NCBI GenBank assembly: GCA_040902885.1 | Contig: JBBDWK010000005.1 | Span: 1-50,668 of the forward strand | Reading direction: 5' to 3' | DNA: 50,668 bases | Source of the DNA: JBBDWK01 sp040902885 | GTDB taxonomy: Bacteria > Acidobacteriota > Terriglobia > Bryobacterales > Bryobacteraceae | Shown: positions 1 through 8,513 of the stretch, piece by piece | How positions within the stretch are numbered: position 1 is the first letter of the stretch | Layout of the letters: each line of letters opens with the position of its first letter | The notes under the pieces: generated by a model | What the model was told of the DNA's origin: nothing | The model's database searches: none | The model's input: the letters and a program-made list of their open reading frames with translations, nothing else | Position numbers and translations under genes: made by a program

Positions 1-27
1 TACGTGACTCAACGATCCCCGTTTCGG

Positions 28-1884
28 TTACCTCGTTAAATGACTTGACGCGTCGGGTTGGGGGAGGTTGTAGAAGCGCCCGCCCACCGCGCGCATGAAT
101 TTGCCCCACAGGGCGCGGCCCAGCTCGGGCACGTCCTCCATGCGCAGTGGAATCACCTGCACGTGTAGGCCGGCCATCTCGTCGGTCGAGTCGGGGCCCC
201 AGAGAACGCGGCGCGGCGGTAAGGACGGATTTCGAGGGTTGTCTTCCGAGTTGTCGTAGACGAACTCCATCTCCAGCCGCGTTCCTTCCGGCAATAGAAC
301 GGGCTTCTCATAGCGGTATTGCCGCTGCCAGTTGAAGTCCCAGTCCTTAATCGAGATCAACTCCCGTTCGCGGCCGTCCGGCAGCACCGCCGTCCCCTTC
401 ATCTCCTTGCAGATATAGTGCGCGTGAGGAATGATGCCAACGGCCCAGACGTCCACGGGAAGGGTGAAGCGATCGGTCACGCGATAGGCGCGTTCGCCGG
501 GTGGAATATCGATGGCGCGCGAGCCGAGCGCGATGTCCATCAGCTTCTTCGTTGGAGCCTGATCGGTGAAATAGAGGCCAATGCTCGATCGGTCGCTTCC
601 CGCCTTGCCGGTAGGGTGGTAGTGAAGCTGCAGCACAAGCGCAGCGCCGCGTCTCAACGTCGCCGCGGCGTCTTCGGGAAATCGACTCGCGGAGCTGCCG
701 GGCGACCACCCGCCGAAGCTGGCCGATGGCAGAAAACCCGGCGCGCCGAAACAGGGGTAGCCGGGAAGGGCGTCTCCTCCATCGTGGGTGCGGGCGGCGC
801 CAGAGGAATCCGCGAACACCAGAGCGTGATGAACCAGCTTCGGGTTGCCGGGGCGGAACTCCATGGCTTTCACAAAGCGATTGGCTGGAATGGACAGGGG
901 CAGCACAAAGCAGCGGTAGAGGTCCGGGCCGTCCGCTGCAATCTCGAACGCCGACGGCATCTCGACCACTAGATCGGGCGAACCGAGTTGCCAGCCGTCG
1001 CGGAACTCGGGGGGAGATGGAAGATCGGCGGGATCGCCTTCGGGCGCGCCGGCGTCGGCCCACTCGCGAAGCGTGGCGATCTCGGAGACCGTGAGCCGTT
1101 GATCGCCCTCGAAGCGCGCCGCGCCCGCTTCCGCCTTCCACGGAGGCATCACACGGCTTTCGGTGACGGCGGCGATCAGCGATGCGCGCGGCGCGGCATC
1201 CGCATGGGAGAGCAGCGAAAACGGAGCCGCCTGTCCCGGACGGTGGCAGCCGCTACAGCGGTCATAAAGGATGGGCGCCACATGCCGCGAGAAGGTGATT
1301 GTAGAGGGGCGCTTCCGCATAGGGAAAGGAATCGCGCATCCGACGGCTTTGGTTTCCGGCTGGCTCACGGCCTGGCCCATGAGAATCTCGTCGAGCGCCG
1401 CGCGCAGGTCGTGCCGGGTAGGCCGGGGCCTGGATTTTCCGAGTTCCACCATACGGTCGTCGATGCGCCCGCGATAGAGCCTCTTCCCTTCCCCGTTTAC
1501 CACTACGGCCTGAGGCGTAACGGTAGCGCCAACCGCCCGAGTCAGCTTCCGCTCGCGATCGTCCAGCACGCGAAAGCCGTAACCGGACTCCTTTACTTGA
1601 GCGGCCATCTGATCGAGCGGCAGGGATGGGCCGGAGTACACGGCGAAGAACGCGAATCCCCGCGGCGTGTACTCCTGGACAAGGCGGTTCAGCTCCGGTA
1701 CGTAACGATTGGAGAGCGGGCACGCGGTTCCAACGAACACGAACACAGTCGCGCGAACCTTGGGAAGCCCGGCCTCCGTGTGACGCGAGCCTTCGGTGTC
1801 GATGAGATCGAAATGGAGACGTTCTTCCGCTCCCACGGCGATTGCCGTCCACGCCGCTGCAAAGATCAGGAACGTCCGCCGCAT
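28..1884 (-). CDS. Secreted redoxin / cytochrome c / copper monooxygenase-like fusion protein
   Basis: The 618-residue protein begins with a signal peptide (about residues 1-19). A thioredoxin-like/AhpC-TSA domain follows (about 20-175), with one cysteine at C55 in a CPLS motif, so the second redox cysteine is missing. Next is a c-type haem motif CSGCH (C210, C213, H214). The C-terminal half resembles the type II copper ascorbate-dependent monooxygenase fold: HH at 352-353, HYH at 421-423, HAH at 487-489 and M495 match the spacing style of the two copper sites of peptidylglycine hydroxylating enzymes. I chose the ATG at 1884 because it opens a clean signal peptide and avoids running into the divergent gene at 1927; upstream in-frame starts have neither. 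Similar fusions are common in Acidobacteria. The substrate is unknown. A periplasmic redox role is inferred. Confidence 0.85.
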   Translation of the reverse strand: MRRTFLIFAAAWTAIAVGAEERLHFDLIDTEGSRHTEAGLPKVRATVFVFVGTACPLSNRYVPELNRLVQEYTPRGFAFFAVYSGPSLPLDQMAAQVKESGYGFRVLDDRERKLTRAVGATVTPQAVVVNGEGKRLYRGRIDDRMVELGKSRPRPTRHDLRAALDEILMGQAVSQPETKAVGCAIPFPMRKRPSTITFSRHVAPILYDRCSGCHRPGQAAPFSLLSHADAAPRASLIAAVTESRVMPPWKAEAGAARFEGDQRLTVSEIATLREWADAGAPEGDPADLPSPPEFRDGWQLGSPDLVVEMPSAFEIAADGPDLYRCFVLPLSIPANRFVKAMEFRPGNPKLVHHALVFADSSGAARTHDGGDALPGYPCFGAPGFLPSASFGGWSPGSSASRFPEDAAATLRRGAALVLQLHYHPTGKAGSDRSSIGLYFTDQAPTKKLMDIALGSRAIDIPPGERAYRVTDRFTLPVDVWAVGIIPHAHYICKEMKGTAVLPDGRERELISIKDWDFNWQRQYRYEKPVLLPEGTRLEMEFVYDNSEDNPRNPSLPPRRVLWGPDSTDEMAGLHVQVIPLRMEDVPELGRALWGKFMRAVGGRFYNLPQPDASSHLTR

Positions 1885-1926
1885 CCAATCCCCAGCATAG
1901 CCGTGCGAAGCTGAAAGGTCACGCTC

Positions 1927-2610
1927 ATGGAATGCGATTTCATTGCGATCCCCGAGGGCCGGTTCCGGATGGGACAGGAGGACGGCCGCGACGAAGAGAG
2001 GCCGGTGCACCAGGTCTCGGTCGGTCCGTTCTTACTGGCGCGGTTTCAGGTTACAAACGCGGACTACGACCAGTTTGTGCGATCGTCCGGGCACGAAGCG
2101 CCGCCGTTCCGCCGGCAGCCGGAATTCTCGCTTCCCGAGCAGCCTGTGGTGGGCGTGAGCTGGTTTGACGCCGTGTCTTACTGCGATTGGCTTGCGGAGC
2201 GGCTGGCACGTCCGTGCCGCCTGCCGACCGAAGCGGAGTGGGAGTGGGCGGCGCGCGGAGGCATCGAAGGGGCGCTCTATCCATGGGGCGATGAGCCGGT
2301 CTTCGAGCGCGAGCGCTATCGCGACCGATGGCGCGACGGACCGGAGCCGGCAGGAACTTCAGCGCCCAACGGCTACGGTCTGAGCGACATGTGCGAGAAC
2401 GTTCACGAGTGGTGCTCGGACTGGTACGATCCGGCCTACTACACCATCTCGCCGGAGCACGACCCGAGAGGCCCGGAAGTGGGCACGCGACGCGCCTCGC
2501 GAGGGGGCTCCTGGCGGCACCACATCAAGATTGCGCGCTGCGCCGCGCGCAGCAGCATCCCGCCGGAGTTCCGCTACGCGGACTATGGGTTTCGCGTGGC
2601 GGCCGGGTAG
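1927..2610 (+). CDS. SUMF1/FGE-sulfatase-fold protein lacking the catalytic cysteines
   Basis: A 227-residue single-domain protein of the formylglycine-generating-enzyme (SUMF1, FGE-sulfatase) fold. Typical family words are present: GRFRMG near residue 12, RLPTEAEWEWAARGG in the middle, ENVHEWCSDWY, and RGGSW...GFRVAAG at the end. There is no signal peptide. True FGE has two catalytic cysteines shortly after RGGS. Here that stretch reads WRHHIKIARC: it is about three residues shorter and holds only the cysteine just before AARSS, which aligns with a non-catalytic position. It is therefore probably not an aerobic-type FGE, although the neighbour at 2725 is a sulfatase that needs formylglycine. 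Alternatives are a binding or other enzymatic role, as in EgtB-like or kinase-associated SUMF1 proteins. Start ATG is preceded by AAAGG about 8 bases upstream. Confidence 0.85.
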   Translation: MECDFIAIPEGRFRMGQEDGRDEERPVHQVSVGPFLLARFQVTNADYDQFVRSSGHEAPPFRRQPEFSLPEQPVVGVSWFDAVSYCDWLAERLARPCRLPTEAEWEWAARGGIEGALYPWGDEPVFERERYRDRWRDGPEPAGTSAPNGYGLSDMCENVHEWCSDWYDPAYYTISPEHDPRGPEVGTRRASRGGSWRHHIKIARCAARSSIPPEFRYADYGFRVAAG

Positions 2611-2724
2611 CTTTCATCATCTCCCGCGCGCAGGCGAAACCGCATGCGCCACCTCGACAAGTTCAAGCGTCAAGTTCGATCTTATCTTCTGTCGTAAGAT
2701 GACTGTCGTGATCTCATAGCCGCC

Positions 2725-4122
2725 ATGCCCAACCTGACCCGCCGATCGCTCCTGACGCTGCCGCTGGCCGCGGCCACCCAGCGCCCCAACATCATCTTCG
2801 TCCTCGTGGACGACCTTCGTTGGGACGAACTCGGTTGCGCCGGGCATCCCTTCGCCAGTACGCCCCACGCCGACCGCCTCGCCCGCGAAGGCGCCCTTTT
2901 CACCAACGCCTTCGCCGTCGCGCCCCTCTGCTCGCCCAGCCGCGCCAGCTTCCTTACCGGCCTCTACCCCCACTCGAGCGGCATCACCGACAACACCGGC
3001 CGCGCCGCCCGCAGCCACCAGCTCGTCACCTGGCCGCGCTTGCTCCACGACTCCGGCTACGAATCCGCATTCCTCGGAAAATGGCACATGGGCAACGACG
3101 ATTCGCCCCGCCCCGGCTTCGACCACTGGGTCAGCTTCCGCGGCCAGGGCGAGTGCATCGACCCCGACCTCAACATCAACGGCAAGGAGGTTTCTTCGCG
3201 CGGCTATATCACCGACATCCTCACCGGCCACGCCGTCAATTTCCTGGAGCGCCCGCGCCAAAAGCCCTTCTGCCTGTACCTCGCTCACAAGGCCGTGCAT
3301 CCGAACATCACCCAGCGCGACGACGGCAGCACCACGGCCAGCCCTTCCGCCGTTGGCGGCTTCATCCCCGCCAGCCGCCATCGAACGCTCTACGCCGGTC
3401 TCAAGCCGCCGCGCCGCCCCAGCTTCGGCAAGCCGCCCCACGGCAAGCCCGCCCTCGAGCGCCTCATCGACGGCCTGCCCCCGCTGGGCCCCGCCACCGC
3501 CACGCCGGACGAAGCGATCCGCAACCGCATGCGCATGATGAAGGCGGTTGACGAAGGTCTTGGCCGCATCCTGCAGACTCTCGAAAAAACAACCGCGCTC
3601 GACAACACGCTGGTGGTCTTCACCAGCGATCACGGCTACTTTTACGGCGAGCACGGCCTGGATGCCGAGCGCCGCCTCGCCTACGAAGAGACCATCCGCA
3701 TCCCGCTGCTCATGCGGTATCCGCGTCTCATCCCGCCGCACACGCGCATCGGCCGTTTCGCTCTCACCGTGGACATGGCGCCCACAGCGCTCGCCCTGGC
3801 GGGCGTATCCCCGCCCGCGAACCTGCAAGGCCGCTCGCTCCTTCCGTTGTTCCAAGGCAACCCCGCGGACTGGCGCGACGCCTTCCTCATCGAGTACTTC
3901 TCCGATACGGTCTTCCCGCGCATCCGCGGCATGGGCTACAAGGCCGTCCGTACGGACCGGTGGAAATACATCCGGTACAACGAGCTCAAAGGAATGGATG
4001 AGCTCTACGACCTGCGAAGCGACCCTTACGAGACCGTCAACCGCGTCGCCGACTCGAAAGCGCGTGCGTTACTGCAGGACCGCCTCGACCAGCTCCTGCG
4101 CGAAACGGGCGCTCAGAAGTAA
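2725..4122 (+). CDS. Sulfatase, Cys-type (alkaline phosphatase superfamily), Tat-type leader
   Basis: A 465-residue sulfatase that hydrolyses sulfate esters, probably in the periplasm. The leader carries twin arginines (TRRSLLTL, residues 5-12), consistent with Tat export. Metal ligands D29 and D30 follow in VLVDDLRW. The active-site motif is C69-S-P-S-R73, in which the cysteine is converted to formylglycine. GKWHMG at 118-123 supplies the conserved Lys/His, and TSDHGYFYGEHG supplies the second Asp/His pair. Length is usual for the family. It lies 114 bases after the FGE-like gene, in the same direction. Its stop overlaps the stop of the convergent TonB receptor gene by 10 bases. The substrate cannot be told from sequence; sulfated polysaccharides are usual for this family. 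Confidence 0.92.
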   Translation: MPNLTRRSLLTLPLAAATQRPNIIFVLVDDLRWDELGCAGHPFASTPHADRLAREGALFTNAFAVAPLCSPSRASFLTGLYPHSSGITDNTGRAARSHQLVTWPRLLHDSGYESAFLGKWHMGNDDSPRPGFDHWVSFRGQGECIDPDLNINGKEVSSRGYITDILTGHAVNFLERPRQKPFCLYLAHKAVHPNITQRDDGSTTASPSAVGGFIPASRHRTLYAGLKPPRRPSFGKPPHGKPALERLIDGLPPLGPATATPDEAIRNRMRMMKAVDEGLGRILQTLEKTTALDNTLVVFTSDHGYFYGEHGLDAERRLAYEETIRIPLLMRYPRLIPPHTRIGRFALTVDMAPTALALAGVSPPANLQGRSLLPLFQGNPADWRDAFLIEYFSDTVFPRIRGMGYKAVRTDRWKYIRYNELKGMDELYDLRSDPYETVNRVADSKARALLQDRLDQLLRETGAQK

Positions 4123-7100
4123 TATTTCAGCGAAAACTGGATGCGCCGCGGCTCCTCGGCCTGAATGATGCGGCCCTGGTTCGGCGTACCCAGCGCGGCG
4201 TTGGGCGCGCCGAAGTTAGCCGTGTTGGTGGCGTTGAATGCCTCGGCGCGAAACTGAAGCGCGTGGCCCTCCCAGGGCATGCGGAAGTTCCGCGCCACCA
4301 GCAGGTCCAGATTTCTCCGTCCCGGGCCGTCGATCACGTTCCGGCCGACGTTGCCCACTTCGCCCGCGGGAGTGGGAACCGCGAAGCTCGTGTCAAACCA
4401 CCGGTCGATGGTGCGCTCGCCGTTCGGCAGATTGGGATTGCGAACCCAGGTGCCGCGAGTAGCGCCGCCGAGATTCTGGTTGTTGACGTTGATGCTATTG
4501 CTCACCGGCAGGCCGCTGTACAAGCCCACGATGCCGCCAATCTCCCAGCCGCCCAGAATCCAGCTTGCCGGACCGCTCTTCAGAAGCGGCTTCCCGTTCC
4601 CGAAGGGCAGCTCGTATACGGTGCTCAACACATAGGCGCGCCTGCGGTCGAGGGTCGAACGCGACCGCTCGCGCGACAGGTCGTACGGCGTCACGATGCC
4701 GGGCGAGCCGTCCAACAGCGGCTCGTTGCCCTGGTCGATATTCTTTGACCAGGTAAAGGAGCTGAGGAAGGTGAACCCCTGCGAGAATCGGCGCTCGGCT
4801 TTTATGGTCAGCGAATTGTAGCTGGAATTCAGTGCGTTCTCCTGAAGGGTGATGTTATTGAACTCCCGCCGCTTCAACCGCTGGTTCGCCGCGACGGTGC
4901 TCGGCGTTTCCGGCAGGTTGATGTTGCGCCCCCCCGAGAGATGCGTGCCGGCGGTGCCGTTGTACCCGATGGTCAGCAGCGTATCCAAAGGCAACTGCCG
5001 CTGGATATCGAAAAACCACTGGCCGGCGTAGAAGTTCGGAAGGAAATCAGAGGCAACAGCAATGTTGGTTCCCGGGGGCACTATCCCCACCGGCAAATCC
5101 GGCACTCCCTGGCGGACAAACAGGTCGGTCTGCTCGAACCCTTGAGGGCGGGTGAGTTCCGAAGAGCGTGGCGCGCCGGGCACAAATCGGCCCCCCTCGC
5201 CGACGTTATTGGGCTCCCCGTAAAAAATCCCGCCGCCGGCCCGGATCACAGTCCTGCTGTCCACGCTGAAGGCCAAACCGAGGCGAGGCGCGAAATTATT
5301 CCAGTCGTTGTTACAGCCGCAATCGCCGCCATCGGTTGGAAAGGTGAACTTCTCGTCTTCGCGCCGCGAGACGTTCACGCCCTCCAGCAGGTAGCGCGAA
5401 ATGCGCTGCTTGTCGGGATCGGGATACAGCGCTCCCACGAAAACCTCGTAGCGCAGGCCGATATTCAGGGTCAAACGATTGTTCACCTTCCAGTCGTCCT
5501 GAACGAAGAAGCCGAAATACGGCATCTGCGCGTTCTCGCCCTGATTATTGCCCCATTGCGCGTTGTTGGCCCAGCCCAGGAAGAAGTCGGCCATCGAGTT
5601 GCCTGTGTTGCCGCGGCTGGCGCCCTGGTTCGGGAACTGGGAGGTGAAGCGGCCGTCAAAGGAGAATTGCCCGCGCCGGAACCGCGAGGCGTCGCGGAAA
5701 ATATTGATCCGCCGGCCCTCGCCGCCGAATTTGATGGTGTGGCGGCCGCGCTGCAGCAGCGTCGTGTTAGTCAGCATGTAGTTGGCCAGGTTGTTGATGT
5801 TCGGCCAGAAGCTGCGCGAGCCGACCTCAGCGAAACCGCCGGGCGTGAAACGGGCCGAGCCGTGGTCCAGGCCGTCGCCGAAAGTATCGCCCGGAGCATT
5901 CAAGATCCCGTACACCTTGTTGAGGTTCTCCGTATCCAGAATGTCGAAGCGCGTGTCGAATTTGCTGAAGCCGAAGCGCAGCTCGTTGAACGCGCGCGGC
6001 GAAAGCGTGCTGCTCAGGCTGGCGGTGATGTTATGCGCCAGCAGATCGATGGTCTGGCCCAGCCCGCCCGTGGCCGGGAACGGCAGCACGCCCGGCTCGT
6101 TCCGGAACTGGTCGCGGATCGAATACCGGGCGAACAACCTGTGGCTGTCGGTCAGGTTGTGATCGACGCGAAAATCGTACTGGTAAGCGTTGTCGGCATC
6201 GCTTGGGGAGAAGAAATAGTTGTCCGGCAGGTTGTCGCGGCCGGGGATATTGGAAGTCGGGTAGAGACCGATCATCGTCCTCGACACAGGATCGAAGCGG
6301 CTCGATGGGACGACGTTGCCGGCGAAGGGAAGCCGGGCCGCCTGCGCGCCGCTGCCGGACAGCGTCTGCGGGTCGAAAATGTTGCGGCGCACCGCCGGCT
6401 GCTGCGAGAAATCCGCGCGCTCCACGATATCCCGGCTCGGCACGCTCTGGATGTAACTTCGCCCTAGACGGATGTTCGTACCTTGAAAGCTGCTGAAGAA
6501 GAACGTCCGGTTGGGGATAATCGGACCTCCCAACGTGCCCCCGTATTGGTTCTGGCGGTATGAGGGCTTTGGCGCGCCCGAACGGTTGGCGAAGAAATTC
6601 GTTCCGTCGAACTTGTCGTTACGCAGAAATTCGTACGCCGATCCGTGAAATTCGTTGGTGCCCGAGCGCGTCGTCACCAGCACCTTCGCCCCGGCGCGGA
6701 AGCCGTATTCGGCGCTCATGTTGTTGGTGACCACCTTGAACTCCGACACGGCATCCACAGGGGGCTTCACCGCCTGCGCCTCGAACCCCAGCGGTCCTCC
6801 CGAAGTCCGCGAGCTGTTGTCGTTGCCGTCCAGCAGGACGTTGTTCTGGGCGATCTGCATGCCCACCGCCGCAAAGGCTCCTTCCTCCCGCCCGCGCGCT
6901 CCGGCGTTCAACCCGCCCGGCAGCACGCCCACGGTGAACTGCGCCAGTTGGAGGTAGTTCCGGCCGTTCAGGGGCATCTCCAGAATGCGCTTGTTGTCGA
7001 TCACCTGCCCGACCACCGTCGTTTCCGAATTGATCAGCACCGCCGAGGCCGTCACCTCGATGGTTTCGGCCACGGTGCCCAGCCTCATGTCGAAGTCCAG

Positions 7101-7385
7101 ACGCGCCGTCTGCCCGGTTTCCAGGCGTACGTTCTCGAATGTCCGCGTCGCGAACCCGGAGGCTTCGCACTCCATGCGGTATACACCCGGATTCAACAAT
7201 GGTGCGGCATAAAGACCCGATTCATTCGAGGTCCGCGCCACCAGAACCCCGGTGGCTACATTCGTAATAGTGATTTTGGCGTTGGCGATCGGCGCGCCGG
7301 AAGGATCGCTCACGCGTCCCTGAAAGCTCGCATCCTGTGCCCACACCACTCCCAGAGCAAGAAACAGCCCAACAATAGATCTCAC
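4113..7385 (-). CDS. TonB-dependent receptor with N-terminal carboxypeptidase-regulatory-like domain
   Basis: An outer-membrane protein of about 1090 residues of the Oar/CarboxypepD_reg type that is greatly expanded in Acidobacteria. After a signal peptide come a CarboxypepD_reg-like beta-sandwich (GRVSDPSGAPIANAKITITN), a plug region (MPLNGRNYLQL, then VLLDGNDN) and a long beta-barrel ending in KYYF with a terminal aromatic. It probably takes up large oligomers such as glycans; the ligand is unknown. I start at the GTG at 7385, not at the GTG at 7430: the upstream one overlaps a perfect TATAAT box, while 7385 is preceded by a purine-rich GGGGGAG and opens a normal signal peptide (VRSIVGLFLALGVVWAQ). 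The 3' end overlaps the convergent sulfatase gene. Confidence 0.9.
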   Translation of the reverse strand: MRSIVGLFLALGVVWAQDASFQGRVSDPSGAPIANAKITITNVATGVLVARTSNESGLYAAPLLNPGVYRMECEASGFATRTFENVRLETGQTARLDFDMRLGTVAETIEVTASAVLINSETTVVGQVIDNKRILEMPLNGRNYLQLAQFTVGVLPGGLNAGARGREEGAFAAVGMQIAQNNVLLDGNDNSSRTSGGPLGFEAQAVKPPVDAVSEFKVVTNNMSAEYGFRAGAKVLVTTRSGTNEFHGSAYEFLRNDKFDGTNFFANRSGAPKPSYRQNQYGGTLGGPIIPNRTFFFSSFQGTNIRLGRSYIQSVPSRDIVERADFSQQPAVRRNIFDPQTLSGSGAQAARLPFAGNVVPSSRFDPVSRTMIGLYPTSNIPGRDNLPDNYFFSPSDADNAYQYDFRVDHNLTDSHRLFARYSIRDQFRNEPGVLPFPATGGLGQTIDLLAHNITASLSSTLSPRAFNELRFGFSKFDTRFDILDTENLNKVYGILNAPGDTFGDGLDHGSARFTPGGFAEVGSRSFWPNINNLANYMLTNTTLLQRGRHTIKFGGEGRRINIFRDASRFRRGQFSFDGRFTSQFPNQGASRGNTGNSMADFFLGWANNAQWGNNQGENAQMPYFGFFVQDDWKVNNRLTLNIGLRYEVFVGALYPDPDKQRISRYLLEGVNVSRREDEKFTFPTDGGDCGCNNDWNNFAPRLGLAFSVDSRTVIRAGGGIFYGEPNNVGEGGRFVPGAPRSSELTRPQGFEQTDLFVRQGVPDLPVGIVPPGTNIAVASDFLPNFYAGQWFFDIQRQLPLDTLLTIGYNGTAGTHLSGGRNINLPETPSTVAANQRLKRREFNNITLQENALNSSYNSLTIKAERRFSQGFTFLSSFTWSKNIDQGNEPLLDGSPGIVTPYDLSRERSRSTLDRRRAYVLSTVYELPFGNGKPLLKSGPASWILGGWEIGGIVGLYSGLPVSNSINVNNQNLGGATRGTWVRNPNLPNGERTIDRWFDTSFAVPTPAGEVGNVGRNVIDGPGRRNLDLLVARNFRMPWEGHALQFRAEAFNATNTANFGAPNAALGTPNQGRIIQAEEPRRIQFSLKYYF

Positions 7386-7421
7386 AACTCCCCCTGTCAG
7401 CAGAAGCTTATTCGGCCATAG

Positions 7422-7427
7422 ATTATA
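7422..7427 (-). promoter_or_regulatory. -10 promoter box for the TonB receptor gene
   Basis: Read on the minus strand this is TATAAT, a perfect -10 hexamer. A weak -35-like TTGTAG lies 18 bases upstream (7446-7451). The predicted transcript start is about 30 bases before the GTG at 7385. The box overlaps the more upstream possible start codon at 7430 and so argues against that start. Confidence 0.5.
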
Positions 7428-7452
7428 CACGCATCAAGGAAGGGTCTACAAT
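7424..7452 (+). promoter_or_regulatory. Divergent promoter for the YVTN protein gene, possibly leaderless
   Basis: TATACA (7424-7429) and TACAAT (7447-7452) are separated by 17 bases and match the sigma-70 -35 and -10 at 4/6 and 5/6 positions. The -10 ends only 6 bases before the GTG start at 7459, so the transcript would have almost no leader. The -35 overlaps the -10 box of the opposite gene, so the two promoters may compete. Confidence 0.4.
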
Positions 7453-7458
7453 ATTTCC

Positions 7459-8490
7459 GTGGACCTACGTGCTGCCCTTACCATCGCCTTAGCCGCCTTT
7501 CTTCTCAACTGCGGTAGCGCGCCCCCTGCGGGAGACGCCACCGCCTATCGCGTTTACGTCACCAACGAAGCCTCCGGCGACCTCAGCATCATCGACTCCG
7601 CCACCAACGAGGTGATTGCCACTGTCCCACTCGGCAAGCGCCCGCGCGGCATCCAGGTGAGTCCCGATCACAAGACCATCTACGTCGCACTGAGCGGATC
7701 GCCATTTGCGCCCCCGGGAGTCGACGAGTCCACGCTTCCTCCCGCGGACAAGAGCGCCGACGGCATCGGCGTCTTCGACGTACGTTCCAGCAAGCTCCTC
7801 AAGGTCATTCCCGGCGGCTCCGACCCCGAGCAGTTCGTCGTCAATCGCGCGGGCAACCGCCTTTACATCGCCAATGAAGACGTCGCGCTCGCCAGCATCC
7901 TGGACCTCGAATCCGGCCAAGTGATTCACTCAATCAAGGTCGGCGAGGAACCGGAAGGCGTCGGCCTCAGCCCGGATGGAAAGTTCGTCTACATCACTTC
8001 CGAGGACGATAGCGAAGTCTTCGTCATCGAGACGGCAACGGACAAGCTGATCAAGAGTTTCAAGGTAGGTTACAGGCCTCGCGTCGCGGCCTTTCTGCCC
8101 GACGGTTCCAAGGCCTACATCAGCGAGGAAAACGGCGGCTCGGTATCGGTGGTTGATGCCACCCGCCACGAAGTAGTCGGCAAAATCCAGCTCGGCGGCG
8201 AGGAGGTGAAGCCCATGGACATCGCCGTCGCTCCGGACGGCAAGCGCATCTACGTCAGCACCGGCCGGTTCCGCAAGGTCTTCGTAATAGACACCGCCAC
8301 CGACCAGGCGCTCAGCTCCTTCGAAGTCGGGCTGCGCCCCTGGGGAATCGCTCTCTCCCCGGACGGGAAGACGCTGTACACCGCCAACGGCCCGTCCAAC
8401 GACGTTTCGGTCGTCGACTTGGCTACCGAAAAGGTCACCGCGAAGATCAAGGTGGGCGACCGTCCGTGGGGCGTGGCCATCGTGCCGTAG
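7459..8490 (+). CDS. YVTN-family beta-propeller protein, secreted, possible lipoprotein
   Basis: A 343-residue protein with a hydrophobic leader ending in FLLNCGS. The cysteine sits about where a lipoprotein cysteine would, but Asn at -1 is atypical, so lipidation is uncertain. The rest is a chain of roughly 40-residue repeats with the words VYVTNEASGDLSIID, GKRPRGIQVSPDHK, GLRPWGIALSPDGKTLY and GDRPWGVAIVP, giving a six- or seven-bladed propeller. It resembles the PQQ-catabolism-associated beta-propeller subgroup, but no PQQ dehydrogenase lies nearby. The role is probably binding or scaffolding in the periplasm. GTG start; no Shine-Dalgarno is visible. It is convergent with the di-haem oxidoreductase, 23 bases from stop to stop. 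Confidence 0.85.
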   Translation: MDLRAALTIALAAFLLNCGSAPPAGDATAYRVYVTNEASGDLSIIDSATNEVIATVPLGKRPRGIQVSPDHKTIYVALSGSPFAPPGVDESTLPPADKSADGIGVFDVRSSKLLKVIPGGSDPEQFVVNRAGNRLYIANEDVALASILDLESGQVIHSIKVGEEPEGVGLSPDGKFVYITSEDDSEVFVIETATDKLIKSFKVGYRPRVAAFLPDGSKAYISEENGGSVSVVDATRHEVVGKIQLGGEEVKPMDIAVAPDGKRIYVSTGRFRKVFVIDTATDQALSSFEVGLRPWGIALSPDGKTLYTANGPSNDVSVVDLATEKVTAKIKVGDRPWGVAIVP

Positions 8491-8513
8491 ATGGTCGCCC
8501 CAAAAATAGCGCT

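Noticed and set aside
4941..6467. A 508-codon plus-strand frame inside the TonB receptor gene
   Set aside because: The minus strand encodes a full-length receptor with conserved plug and barrel; the plus frame has no motif or leader.
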